Shown: positions 1-7,731 of the stretch, in pieces
How the letters are laid out: every line of letters begins with the position of its first letter
Position numbering within the stretch: the first letter of the stretch is position 1
Assembly: GCA_007125415.1 (NCBI GenBank)
Contig: SLDH01000231.1
Coordinates: 1-20,229, forward strand
Origin: Roseovarius sp.
GTDB taxonomy: Bacteria > Pseudomonadota > Alphaproteobacteria > Rhodobacterales > Rhodobacteraceae
Direction of reading: 5' to 3'
Length of the DNA: 20,229 nt
Made by a program: the position numbers and the translations under genes
Notes under the pieces: model-generated
What the model was told of the DNA's origin: nothing
What the model saw: the letters and a program-made list of their open reading frames with translations, nothing else
The model's database searches: none

Positions 1-81
1 ATATCGCCCCTTGTTCCTATTTTGCAATTACTATGAACCAACCTTATGTGTGGCGATCTTGTATGATATCTCTCGCTATAA
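1..81. other. AT-richer left-edge sequence, no gene recognised
   Basis: The first 80 or so bases are visibly richer in A and T than the rest of the window. No frame continues the hydrolase sequence that begins just downstream: that frame is closed by a TAA at 79-81. The other two plus frames give peptides with no family resemblance. The stretch could be the far side of a deletion or insertion junction, or a decayed 5' end of the gene that follows. Too little sequence is present to decide. Confidence 0.4.
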
Positions 82-627
82 CCATTTGTTTCCATTGCGA
101 CCCTGTCAGAATCTGTGGCGCTGTCGAAATATGCCTCACACAATACTCGGATATGCCGCCCCGTTGGCCTGACAGCGCAGGATTCGAGCGCCGTCACTGC
201 CTTCATGATCGGTCGGCTCGGACTGAAGTATGACATGCGCAACATATGGGATCTGGCGCGCTACTTACTTCCTACCCCGCCCGTTCCGGTGCAGTGGCGG
301 CGGCGGATGCTGGCCATCGGCTCGGGCGATCCGACGCGGGCGATCTGTTCGTCGCTGGTTGCCGAGGCGTTCCAGTCCATTCGCTATCCCATCCTGCCGG
401 AAATCCGCACTGTGGGCCGGTTACGCGCTCTTGCCGAGCGCGAGATCTTTCATATCCGGCATCATTCCCTTTTTGTGCCGCGTGACTTTGACATTTCGCC
501 TTATTTCGCGGTGGTCAAACCGACACTCGTGCAGGGCTTCGACTATCGCAAGCTGGTCTGGGCCTTGCCCGATTGCGGACCAGACGACGCGCAACCGACC
601 CTTGCCGAGGACGTCGCAAGACCTTAG
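82..627 (+). pseudogene. 5'-truncated YiiX/YebB-like (permuted NlpC/P60) cysteine hydrolase
   Basis: The reading frame is open from 82 to the TAG at 625-627. The only plausible start is a GTG at 115, with no good ribosome binding site, giving 170 residues. The C-terminal part looks like the YiiX/YebB group of papain-like hydrolases, known from memory: a KYASHNTRICRPVGL-type segment, then GDPTRAICSSLVAEAF, which should carry the catalytic cysteine, then HIRHHSLFVPRDFDISPYF. In this permuted family the catalytic histidine lies in an N-terminal segment before these blocks. Nothing like it can be read upstream in any frame. Homology seems to begin near base 100, where composition also shifts. I infer a 5' deletion or rearrangement and probably an inactive gene. 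The TAG is 10 bp before trhO, so the two probably once formed an operon. A short functional variant starting at GTG 115 remains possible. Confidence 0.6.
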
Positions 628-637
628 AGGACAGGCC

Positions 638-1543
638 ATGCTCACGGTTGCGGCACTCTATCATTTCACCCGTTTCGACGACCCGGCGGCGCTGCGCGCG
701 CCGCTGGCGCGGCTGTGCTGCGCGCGCGGGATTACCGGCATATTGCTGCTGGCGCATGAAGGGATCAACGGAACAATCGCCGGCTCACGCGCGGCGGTGG
801 ATGAGGTGCTCGCGCATATCCGTGCCTTGCCGGGTTGTGCCGATCTGGAGTGGAAGGAAAGCACTGCCAGCACCCAGCCGTTTCGCAGGCTGAAGGTGCG
901 CGTGAAGCGCGAGATCGTCACCATGGGGCAACCCGATGTGGATCCGCGCGCAAGCGTTGGCAATTACGTGGCGCCCGCCGACTGGAACGCGCTGATCGCC
1001 GCGCCCGATGTGGCGGTGATCGACACGCGCAACGATTATGAGGTGGCCATCGGCAGCTTCAAGGGCGCAGTGAACCCCCAAACGGCCAGCTTTCGTGAGT
1101 TTCCCGCATGGTGGGAGGCCAACAAGGCGCGGTTTCACAACAAGCGTATCGCCATGTTCTGCACCGGTGGCATCCGCTGCGAGAAATCCACGAATTACCT
1201 GCTGAGCAAGGGGGTGGCGGAGGTCTATCACCTCAAGGGCGGCATCCTGAAATATCTCGAGGAGGTGCCCGCGGAGCAAAGCAGATGGGAGGGTGCCTGT
1301 TTCGTCTTTGATGGGCGGGTGTCGGTGGAACACGGGCTGCGCGAGGGGCCGCATCTGCTCTGTCATGCCTGTCGCCGCCCGATCCTGCCCGAGGATATGG
1401 AACGGACCGATTATGAGCAGGGCGTATCGTGCCGTCATTGCGTGCAGGAGACCACGGCGGCGGACAAGGCCCGGTTTCGCGAACGCCAGAAGCAGATCGC
1501 CCTGGCCCGGGCGCGGGGCACGCGCCACATGGGTTTCCTCTGA
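638..1543 (+). CDS. trhO: tRNA uridine(34) hydroxylase TrhO (rhodanese-family, YceA)
   Basis: This 301-residue protein matches TrhO/YceA in length and order. The family makes 5-hydroxyuridine at wobble position 34 of certain tRNAs in the cytoplasm, oxygen-dependently. An N-terminal alpha/beta domain (about 1-95, with HEGINGTIAGS at 40-50) precedes a rhodanese domain (about 105-215). The active-site loop is CTGGIRC, with C175 and C181. A C-terminal region holds two CxxC pairs (CHAC and CRHC) that may bind a metal. The ATG at 638 follows an AGAGGACAGG ribosome binding site. The open frame extends upstream, but that part has no family similarity and overlaps the preceding gene. The gene sits 10 bp behind the hydrolase remnant and is probably cotranscribed with it. 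Identification is firm; the enzymatic role is taken from the family. Confidence 0.93.
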   Translation: MLTVAALYHFTRFDDPAALRAPLARLCCARGITGILLLAHEGINGTIAGSRAAVDEVLAHIRALPGCADLEWKESTASTQPFRRLKVRVKREIVTMGQPDVDPRASVGNYVAPADWNALIAAPDVAVIDTRNDYEVAIGSFKGAVNPQTASFREFPAWWEANKARFHNKRIAMFCTGGIRCEKSTNYLLSKGVAEVYHLKGGILKYLEEVPAEQSRWEGACFVFDGRVSVEHGLREGPHLLCHACRRPILPEDMERTDYEQGVSCRHCVQETTAADKARFRERQKQIALARARGTRHMGFL

Positions 1544-1598
1544 GGCTTGGCGGCGCGCTTCGCCCGGGCTATAGCGGGCCGGAAAATACGGAGCAGAT

Positions 1599-2558
1599 AT
1601 GAGCCAGAACCAGAGCCCGAGCGAGATTGCCCGCACAGTGCTGCAGGTGGAAGGTGACGCGCTTGCGTCCATGCGCGAGCGGTTGCCCGCCGATTTCGAT
1701 GCGGTGGTCGAGGCGCTTTTGCAGGTCACCGGGCGGGTGATCGTCTCGGGCATGGGCAAATCGGGCCATGTGGCCGCCAAGATCGCCGCGACCATGGCCA
1801 GTACCGGCACGCCCGCGCAATATGTGCATCCCGGTGAGGCGAGCCACGGTGATCTGGGGATGATCACGCGGGCCGATGCGTTGATCCTGATTTCCAACTC
1901 CGGAGAAACGAAGGAACTCGCTGATATCATTGCCTATGCCAAGCGCTTTGCCGTGCCGCTCGTGGCGATCACCAAGAGGCCCGACAGCACGCTGGGGCGG
2001 CAGGCGGATCATCTGCTCGACCTGCCGAACGCCCCCGAAGCCTGCGGGATCGGGATGGCACCCACCACCTCGACCACCTGCACCATGGCGCTCGGCGATG
2101 CGCTTGCCGTGGCGTTGATGACGCTGCGCGGCTTCGAGCGGGAGAACTTTCTGGATTTTCATCCCGGCGGCACGCTTGGTGCGCAATTGCTGACCGTTTC
2201 GGCGGTGATGCACAAGGGCGCGGCTTTGCCCGTGGTCACGCCGGACACACCGATGAGTGAGACCTTGCTGGAGATGACCGCCAAGGGCTTCGGCGTGGCG
2301 GCGGTTACGGATGGTGAAGGGCTCATCGGCGTGATCACCGATGGCGATCTGCGGCGCAACATGGACGACCTGATGGGGCGCACTGCCGGTGAGGTCGCGA
2401 CCATGGATCCGCTGAGCATCTCACCCGCCGCACTTCTTTCCGAAGCGCTGGGGCTGATGAACGCCCGCAAGGTCAGTGCGCTCTTTGCCGTGGATGAGGC
2501 AGGCAGGTTGCAGGGTCTCGTGCATATCCACGATATCCTGCGCGCGGGTGTCGCCTGA
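1599..2558 (+). CDS. kdsD: Arabinose-5-phosphate isomerase, KpsF/GutQ family
   Basis: The 319-residue protein has the KdsD/KpsF layout: an N-terminal SIS sugar-isomerase domain (about 35-180) and two C-terminal CBS domains (about 205-260 and 270-319). Visible motifs are GMGKSGH at 51-57, ASHGDLGMI at 81-89 and the phosphosugar-binding SNSGET at 99-104. The family converts D-ribulose 5-phosphate to D-arabinose 5-phosphate, the first committed step to Kdo for lipopolysaccharide and some capsules. The ATG at 1599 follows a GGAG at 1590-1593. It lies 55 bp behind trhO on the same strand, so readthrough is possible but not certain. It converges on the glycosyltransferase gene across a 67-bp gap. 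KdsD and GutQ cannot be told apart by sequence alone; KdsD is preferred because there is no glucitol operon and cell-envelope genes follow. Confidence 0.92.
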   Translation: MSQNQSPSEIARTVLQVEGDALASMRERLPADFDAVVEALLQVTGRVIVSGMGKSGHVAAKIAATMASTGTPAQYVHPGEASHGDLGMITRADALILISNSGETKELADIIAYAKRFAVPLVAITKRPDSTLGRQADHLLDLPNAPEACGIGMAPTTSTTCTMALGDALAVALMTLRGFERENFLDFHPGGTLGAQLLTVSAVMHKGAALPVVTPDTPMSETLLEMTAKGFGVAAVTDGEGLIGVITDGDLRRNMDDLMGRTAGEVATMDPLSISPAALLSEALGLMNARKVSALFAVDEAGRLQGLVHIHDILRAGVA

Positions 2559-2582
2559 AGGGATCCGGGTATTTTTGCCAAG

Positions 2583-2624
2583 AAGAAACCTGCAGGAAGA
2601 AACCTGCAAGAAAAACCTGAAGGC
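2583..2624. repeat. 14-bp tandem repeat between convergent genes
   Basis: Two complete 14-base units, AAGAAACCTGCAGG (2583-2596) and AAGAAACCTGCAAG (2597-2610), differ at one position. A third, degraded unit with one base deleted follows (2611-2623). The array fills most of the 67-bp gap between the stop codons of kdsD (+) and the glycosyltransferase (-). The first unit contains the palindrome CCTGCAGG. There is no strong hairpin with a T-run, so it is not a textbook terminator, though its position between converging genes would suit one. Confidence 0.75.
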
Positions 2625-2625
2625 G

Positions 2626-3834
2626 TCAGCCTGTGCGGGCCTTTACGAAATGGCCTGCGAGTCTGGCGGCCTCGACAGTGGCGTCATGACGCTCGAGCGC
2701 GCGGGCGCGTCCCTTCCGGCCCATTTCGGCGAGAGCGGTGCAGTCGGTGCCTGCGAGCCTTTCCATGGCCCGGGCCAGCGCCTCTGCGTCACCTGCCGGA
2801 ACGAGCCAGCCGGTCTGCCCGTCCACGACAAGCTCGGGGATGCCGGCGACATAGGTGGCGATCACGGGGCGGCCTGCGGCCATGGCCTCCATGATGACCA
2901 TGGGCAGGCCTTCGGCAAAGCTGGGCATGACGAGCGCGTGACACTCGGCCAGGGCGTCACGGACATCGGCCTCGGAGAGCCAGCCGGTGAGGGTGATCTG
3001 CGCGCCAAGACCGGCCTTCGCGATGGCGGCCTCGATCAGGGGGCGCATCTCGCCATCACCGATCAGCTTGAGATGGGCGTCAGGGTGTTTCCGGACGATC
3101 AGGTGCATGGCCTCGATGAGCGCAAGCTGCCCCTTTTGTTCGGAGAAGCGCCCGATGGAGACGAGCCGGGGCGGCCCCGGCTTGATGCCCACGGGCGCGG
3201 GGAATTTCCCGGGCTCAATGCCGCAATGAACGATCCTGATCCGCGGCCAGTCTTCCGGGCGCGCCCAGCGGCAAAGCTGGCTGCGGCCGAACTGGCTGAT
3301 CGCGACGGTGAAGGCGGCGCGGCTGATCTTGTCGCCCAGTGACAGGGCAAGGGGCGCATCGAATTCCTCCGGGCCATGCACCGTGAAGCTGTAGCACGGG
3401 CCGCCCGCCACATGCGCAAGCATTGCGACGGCTGCTGAATTGGTGCCGAAATGGGCATGCATATGGGTGATGCCCAGCCCGTCGCAGCGATTTGCAACGG
3501 CACAGGCTTCGGCAAGGTAAATCAAATGGCGCAGACGCCCTTGCGGGGCGCGCGCGCCGATCCGCAAGGCGAGGCGCAGGGCGCGCAGCGCCGGGCCGGG
3601 TGACCGAATGAGGCGCTGGAGCGTGGCGAGGGCCAGATGCGTCGCACCCCGCTCGAGCAGATAATCGGTCTTCTGCTCTTCGGCGTGATCGGCCGGGTCG
3701 ACCAGCGGCATGCTGGGCCGGCGCATGGCGATGCGTATCACATCCAGTCCCGCCGCCTCGAGCGCCAGCACCTCGCGCCGGATGAAGCTGTGCGACGGTT
3801 GGGGATAGGTGTTGAGGATATAGGCAATGGTCAA
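2626..3834 (-). CDS. Glycosyltransferase family 4 (GT-B), polysaccharide biosynthesis
   Basis: A 402-residue retaining GT-B glycosyltransferase. The N-terminal acceptor domain opens with TIAYILNTYPQPSHSFIRRE, typical of the colanic-acid WcaL/AmsK-like group. HAHFGTN lies at 126-132. The C-terminal GT4 domain has SIGRFSEQKG at 227-236 and the nucleotide-sugar EX7E motif EGLPMVIME (E308 and E316). It should add one sugar to a lipid-linked repeat unit at the cytoplasmic membrane face; sugar specificity cannot be read. I chose the TTG at 3834, which follows GAAGG by 10 bases, because the conserved sequence starts there. The frame is open to a GTG at 3915 (429 residues), but the extra 27 residues look non-coding. 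It is divergent from the flippase gene and is the only ordinary glycosyltransferase in the window. Confidence 0.87.
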   Translation of the reverse strand: MTIAYILNTYPQPSHSFIRREVLALEAAGLDVIRIAMRRPSMPLVDPADHAEEQKTDYLLERGATHLALATLQRLIRSPGPALRALRLALRIGARAPQGRLRHLIYLAEACAVANRCDGLGITHMHAHFGTNSAAVAMLAHVAGGPCYSFTVHGPEEFDAPLALSLGDKISRAAFTVAISQFGRSQLCRWARPEDWPRIRIVHCGIEPGKFPAPVGIKPGPPRLVSIGRFSEQKGQLALIEAMHLIVRKHPDAHLKLIGDGEMRPLIEAAIAKAGLGAQITLTGWLSEADVRDALAECHALVMPSFAEGLPMVIMEAMAAGRPVIATYVAGIPELVVDGQTGWLVPAGDAEALARAMERLAGTDCTALAEMGRKGRARALERHDATVEAARLAGHFVKARTG

Positions 3835-4047
3835 GGGGGCGGGGCCTTCGGATATACCACTACTTGGTAGCCGGTTGCGGGGGCGGACAAAAGAGCACAC
3901 AGCCCAAAGGGCCACGATCGCCGGAGAACGGCACCATTATGCGACAGGCAAGGGGAAGTGACAGCCCTGAGCGGGGCTTTCGTTGACCGGCCTTGCGGGG
4001 CAAACTACGCTTTTCAGCATCCATCCTGGACCACCGGAGCCACCATC
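3835..4047. promoter_or_regulatory. Divergent intergenic region between glycosyltransferase and flippase
   Basis: These 213 bp separate two divergently transcribed genes and must hold both promoters if they are expressed separately. An inverted repeat with TACCA and TGGTA arms around a 5-base centre lies near 3857. A short GC stem, AGCCC/GGGCT, lies near 3963-3978 and is followed by TTT on the plus strand. Neither is long enough to name. No confident -35/-10 pair was found. Confidence 0.35.
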
Positions 4048-5406
4048 ATGCCGAGCCTGTCCGACGCTTTCCGGGGGAACCGGCTTCTGGCTCGGGTCTT
4101 GCGCAGCTCCAGTTGGCTGGTGCTTGGTTATGGCGGCTCGCAGTTTCTGCGGCTTGCATCGAATCTGATCCTCGCGCGCCTGCTTTTCCCGGAGGCCTTC
4201 GGCATCATGGCGCTGGTCGGTGTGGTCACGGTGGGGCTGATGATGTTTTCCGATGTCGGCATCGGCCCGGCCATCGCCCAGAGCAAGCGGGGCGACGATC
4301 AGCATTTTCTCGACACGGCCTGGACCATCCAGGTGATCCGGGGCTTTCTGCTCTGGGGCGGGGCCTGTTTGCTGGCCTGGCCGATGGCGCAGCTTTACAA
4401 CGCACCGGAGCTGACGCTTTATCTGCCCATTGCAGGGGTCGCGCTGGTGATTGCCGGGTTCAACCCCACCCGGATCGAGACGGCGCATCGGCATCTGCTG
4501 GTCGGACGGGTGACCCTGCTTGACCTGGCAAGCCAGTTCATCGGCATTCTTGCCATGATCGTCCTTGCCTGGATCACCCGCTCGGTACTGGCGCTGGTGA
4601 TTGGCGGGGTGATCACGGCGGCGGCCAAGCTGGTGCTGATGCATTTCTTCCTGCCGGGGCAGCGCAACCGGCTCATGTGGGAGCGCGAGGCGGGGGGCGA
4701 GTTGATCCATTTCGGCAAATGGATCTTTCTCAGCACCGCGTTCTGGTTTGTCAGTTCGCAAGGGGACAAGGCCATCCTGGGCCGGTTTCTGAGCCTCGAC
4801 ATGCTGGGCATCTACAATATCGGGTATTTTCTGGCCTCCTTTCCCTTGCTTCTGGGCCATGCGGTGAACCAGCGACTGATGATCCCTGTCTATCGCGAAC
4901 AACCGCCCGCCGCCGCAGCGGAAAACCGCCGGAAGCTGCACCGGCTGCGCATGGCGATGAGCGGTGGCATTCTGTCGTTGCTGGCGGTGATGGCCTTCGC
5001 GGGGCCTTGGCTTGTCGATATCCTCTATGATGACCGCTATGCGCAGGCGGGGGCGATCGTGGTGGTGCTGGCCTGCGGGATGATCCCGCAGGTGATCGGC
5101 ATGACCTATGATCAGGCGGCGCTGGCGGCGGGAGATTCGAGACGGTTCTTCGTCTTTTCGGGTAGCCGGGCGGTGATCCAGGTGATCTTTCTGCTTGTGG
5201 GGATCATGCAATTCGGGCTTTTGGGTGCGCTGGTGGCGCTGGGGCTTTCGATGGTCCTTGTGCACCCGATCCTGATCTGGCTGGCCCGTCGCCACCGGGC
5301 CTGGGACGGGCCGCATGACCTCCTGACCGGCGTGATCGGTGCTGTGATCGTGCTGCTGGCGCTCCATTGGCATTGGGAGCGGGTGATCGCGCTGGGCGGT
5401 GGTTAA
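4048..5406 (+). CDS. Oligosaccharide flippase, Wzx/MurJ-like polysaccharide transport family
   Basis: A 452-residue, very hydrophobic protein with about a dozen membrane segments. It resembles the polysaccharide-export (MOP superfamily, Wzx/RfbX) group: FRGNRLLARVLRSSSWLVLGY, then LRLASNLILARLLFPEAFGIMALV and later SSQGDKAILGRFLSLDMLGIYNIGY. The family moves undecaprenyl-diphosphate-linked oligosaccharides from the cytoplasmic to the periplasmic side of the inner membrane. The ATG at 4048 is chosen because GGAG lies 8 bases upstream and the family N-terminus begins there. The open frame from 3958 adds 30 unlikely residues. Its stop overlaps the stop of the convergent wzz-like gene in the shared tetramer TTAA at 5403-5406. 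With the exoY-like and wzz-like neighbours it supports a Wzx/Wzy-type route, although no Wzy is in view. Confidence 0.88.
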   Translation: MPSLSDAFRGNRLLARVLRSSSWLVLGYGGSQFLRLASNLILARLLFPEAFGIMALVGVVTVGLMMFSDVGIGPAIAQSKRGDDQHFLDTAWTIQVIRGFLLWGGACLLAWPMAQLYNAPELTLYLPIAGVALVIAGFNPTRIETAHRHLLVGRVTLLDLASQFIGILAMIVLAWITRSVLALVIGGVITAAAKLVLMHFFLPGQRNRLMWEREAGGELIHFGKWIFLSTAFWFVSSQGDKAILGRFLSLDMLGIYNIGYFLASFPLLLGHAVNQRLMIPVYREQPPAAAAENRRKLHRLRMAMSGGILSLLAVMAFAGPWLVDILYDDRYAQAGAIVVVLACGMIPQVIGMTYDQAALAAGDSRRFFVFSGSRAVIQVIFLLVGIMQFGLLGALVALGLSMVLVHPILIWLARRHRAWDGPHDLLTGVIGAVIVLLALHWHWERVIALGGG

Positions 5407-6707
5407 CCCGTATCCTTTGGCGGTAACCGGCCCTTGCGGGCCTCGTGAACGTAGCCGGCAAGGGCAATCCGGGCGGAGGCGAGGTTGCGCCGGCTTCGCC
5501 GCGTGGGTTCGAGCGGTGGAATGGTCACAACAGGCGTGATGCCGAGCCGGTTGTGCATCTGCCGCGCGGTACGGATGACGGGGTGGCGCAGATCGAGAAG
5601 GAAGGCGACACCAAGCGCGACCATCAGGCTTGCGGCTGTCCCTAGCACGGCATTGCGCCTGCGGCTGCTGGTCACGGGATAGTCGGGCAAGGCGGCAGGC
5701 TCGATCACGGTCAGCCGTTCGGCCTGATTCTGTTCTTCGAGTTTCACGCCCACCTCGGCCTGAGCGCGGCGCGCAGAGATAACCTCAAGTTCGCCCTGAA
5801 TGTTGTCGCGCCGACGGGCGAAGTTTGCAAGGTCGCGCTCGATGCTGGGCGTGATCTCGATCGCTTCGGCCAGTGCTTCCAATCGGCCTTCCAGAAGCTC
5901 CTGTTGCTGATCGAGGACCTCGATCTGGGCATTGATCTCGCTTTGCGCCCGTTCCAGCGTCACGGCGCGCTGCGTCGGGTCGAGCTGGGCGAGGGCCTGT
6001 TGCAGGGAGATGCGCTCGCGTTCGATACTGAGGATTTCGTCATTGAGCGAAGAGATGCGCGCCTGGCGTGCTTCAAGCCCGCCGGCAATGGTGAGGTTAT
6101 TGGCAAGCCGATAGGCGGTTTCCTCGCGTTCGAGTGCCTCGAATTCCGTGAGCAGCTTGTCTTCTTCCTCGATGAAGAAATCAAGGGTTTCGCGCGCCTT
6201 GCGAATGCGCGATGTCCTGCTGATTTCGAGGGTCCGACGGGAAAACTCCTGCGCTACTCCCTGGGCGCGCTCAGGGGTGTCGAAGGTGGCGGTGATGCTC
6301 AGAACCGAGATGGTTCCATCATCGGTAAAGCCTTCGCGGGCAGCGGCGACACCGCGAATCTCGACCGAGTCGCGCATGCGCCCCACGCGCTCACCCGTGG
6401 TCAGATCCGGGGCATCGTCGAAAATCCCGAACATTTCGGCAATTTCCAGCACGGTATCGCGTGTCATCAACTGCTGTTCGATGAGTTGCAGCCGCCGCGC
6501 TGAAGAACCATCGACGGTAGAGCGCGCCAGTTCATCGTCGATCGAAGGGCGCGTCACCTGCAACACCTCGGTGGATTGGTAGAGATGCTGCTGGCTGGCT
6601 GCGAAGAGAAACGCACCGATCATGCCGAGCAGGGTGATTGATGCAATCACCCTGAATCTACGCTTGATCATGTCGATCAGATCATCGATTGAAAGCAGCT
6701 GATCCAA
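5403..6707 (-). CDS. Wzz/GumC-like polysaccharide chain-length determinant (PCP)
   Basis: A 434-residue protein of the polysaccharide co-polymerase type. A Wzz N-terminal region (about 4-60) contains the first membrane helix (about 20-37). A long periplasmic part (about 55-345) is rich in charged coiled-coil sequence. A second membrane helix lies at about 353-372, preceded by the basic segment SSRRRNAVLG. About 62 cytoplasmic residues follow. There is no fused kinase domain; a separate BY-kinase-like protein is encoded upstream. The family sets polymer length at the inner membrane. The ATG at 6707 begins MDQLLSIDDLIDMIKRR, typical of the family. It is the last gene of the minus-strand exoY-like / P-loop / wzz-like unit and lies 131 bp after the P-loop gene. 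That gap carries its own possible regulatory features. Confidence 0.87.
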   Translation of the reverse strand: MDQLLSIDDLIDMIKRRFRVIASITLLGMIGAFLFAASQQHLYQSTEVLQVTRPSIDDELARSTVDGSSARRLQLIEQQLMTRDTVLEIAEMFGIFDDAPDLTTGERVGRMRDSVEIRGVAAAREGFTDDGTISVLSITATFDTPERAQGVAQEFSRRTLEISRTSRIRKARETLDFFIEEEDKLLTEFEALEREETAYRLANNLTIAGGLEARQARISSLNDEILSIERERISLQQALAQLDPTQRAVTLERAQSEINAQIEVLDQQQELLEGRLEALAEAIEITPSIERDLANFARRRDNIQGELEVISARRAQAEVGVKLEEQNQAERLTVIEPAALPDYPVTSSRRRNAVLGTAASLMVALGVAFLLDLRHPVIRTARQMHNRLGITPVVTIPPLEPTRRSRRNLASARIALAGYVHEARKGRLPPKDTG

Positions 6708-6838
6708 GTCTCATGCCCTATGTCTCGTTCGCGCTGCCATCAGATGGCGCGCCTGGTTCTTTGTGTGTCAAGCACACCAACCCGGCGAAAATAGGGCGCT
6801 GCTGAAGAATTTTCACCCCCGACGGCGCGAACAGAGCG
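6708..6838 (-). promoter_or_regulatory. Intra-operon gap with hairpin and GTGTG/CACAC palindrome
   Basis: The 131-bp gap between the P-loop gene and the wzz-like gene is large for a tight operon. It contains a hairpin with GCCAT at 6736-6740, loop CAG and ATGGC at 6744-6748. If T6735 is bulged, the stem extends by GCGC on both sides (6731-6752). An inverted repeat, GTGTG (6763-6767) and CACAC (6773-6777), lies further upstream for the minus strand. It covers a perfect TTGACA on the minus strand (6771-6766), but the hexamer 17 bases on (GCCATC) is a poor -10. A secondary promoter or processing site for wzz is possible, not shown. Confidence 0.35.
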
Positions 6839-7690
6839 TCAATGCGGGGCGCTCCGCCCTCGATTGAGGACAACGCCAAGAAGCCGCGTCTGACCATCCA
6901 GGATGCGCTCGCATTCCTCGATCTGCGCCTTGGTCGTCCTGGTGCCATCGGTCACCAGCAAGACGCCATCCACCTGCGGCAGGAAGGCGGCCATGTCATC
7001 ATATTCAAGCATCGCCGGCAGATCGTACAGGACGACATCGGGCGAAAGCTCTTCCATGCAATCCTCGAGTACGGCCGTGGTCACGTCGTCATGCAATTGC
7101 TCGGCAGCATCGGGGTTGGTTTTCGTGTTGAGGGCAAGAGCCAGTGTATCCGAGCAGCGGATGACATGCTCGTCGGTTTCGCAACGCCCCGAAAGGAAAT
7201 CGGCAATGGGCCAGTCGCCGTCAATGCCCATTGTGGCGGCGACACCGGGGGCGCGCTGGTCAAGATCAATCAGCACCGAGCGGGATCCGGGCACCCGCGC
7301 AAGGCTGAGCGCAAGATTGACGGCCGTGAAGGTGGCACCACAGCCGGTTGTCGGGGCGACAACGGCAATCTTGTTCCAGCCATTCTGGCGCAACGCCTGC
7401 ACAAGGCGGGTGCGCAGCAGGTCAAATGCCTTCGAGGCCGGGTGATCTCGGTGATAATCCACAAGCGGCGCGCCTGAGCTTGCATGTCTCTGCACATCGG
7501 GCAGCACCAGTTGCAGCGAATTCCAGAGATCGGGGATGCCGGTTTCCGTGTTTCCGCGGGCTTTGGGCAGCGCCTCTGTGTCTGCCAGATCACGCATGTC
7601 GTCCGAACGGGCCATGTCGCCCCTACCATAGGGATTCGGACGCCTGTGTGAAAGCGCTTTGAAGTCAGGCTTTTGAAGATGCATTTGCAT
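6839..7690 (-). CDS. BY-kinase-like (CpsD/CapB family) P-loop protein with degenerate Walker A
   Basis: A 283-residue cytoplasmic protein. About 75 poorly conserved residues precede DYHRDHPASKAFDLLRTRL, the usual lead-in to the bacterial tyrosine-kinase domain. The P-loop region reads APTTGCGATFTAVNLALSL, so the Walker A lysine expected after GxG is A119. Walker A' (VLIDLDQRAPG, D142 and D144) and Walker B (VVLYD, D223) are kept. There is no C-terminal tyrosine cluster; the protein ends NRGRSAPH. It probably partners the separate Wzz-like protein, as CapB partners CapA, but ATP hydrolysis and autophosphorylation are doubtful. I chose ATG 7690, preceded by AAGGAC. An alternative TTG at 7735 overlaps the stop of the exoY-like gene as TTGA and adds 15 residues. 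Confidence 0.82.
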   Translation of the reverse strand: MQMHLQKPDFKALSHRRPNPYGRGDMARSDDMRDLADTEALPKARGNTETGIPDLWNSLQLVLPDVQRHASSGAPLVDYHRDHPASKAFDLLRTRLVQALRQNGWNKIAVVAPTTGCGATFTAVNLALSLARVPGSRSVLIDLDQRAPGVAATMGIDGDWPIADFLSGRCETDEHVIRCSDTLALALNTKTNPDAAEQLHDDVTTAVLEDCMEELSPDVVLYDLPAMLEYDDMAAFLPQVDGVLLVTDGTRTTKAQIEECERILDGQTRLLGVVLNRGRSAPH

Positions 7691-7731
7691 ATCGGAGTCC
7701 TTGTCGTCTGACAGCCCCCTGCCAGTCTTGC

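Noticed and set aside
785..1930. A 381-codon open frame on the minus strand across trhO and the start of kdsD
   Set aside because: It is antisense to two genes with clear family motifs. Long antisense frames are common in G+C-rich DNA, and the translation has no recognisable domain.
2583..2624. A CRISPR array or phage attachment site at the 14-bp tandem repeat
   Set aside because: The units are too short, contiguous without spacers and fewer than three intact copies; there is no cas gene, integrase or tRNA nearby.
3937..5373. A 478-codon open frame on the minus strand opposite the flippase gene
   Set aside because: Its His/Gln/Arg-rich translation is the usual reverse shadow of a hydrophobic protein; the flippase on the plus strand has the family motifs and a ribosome binding site.
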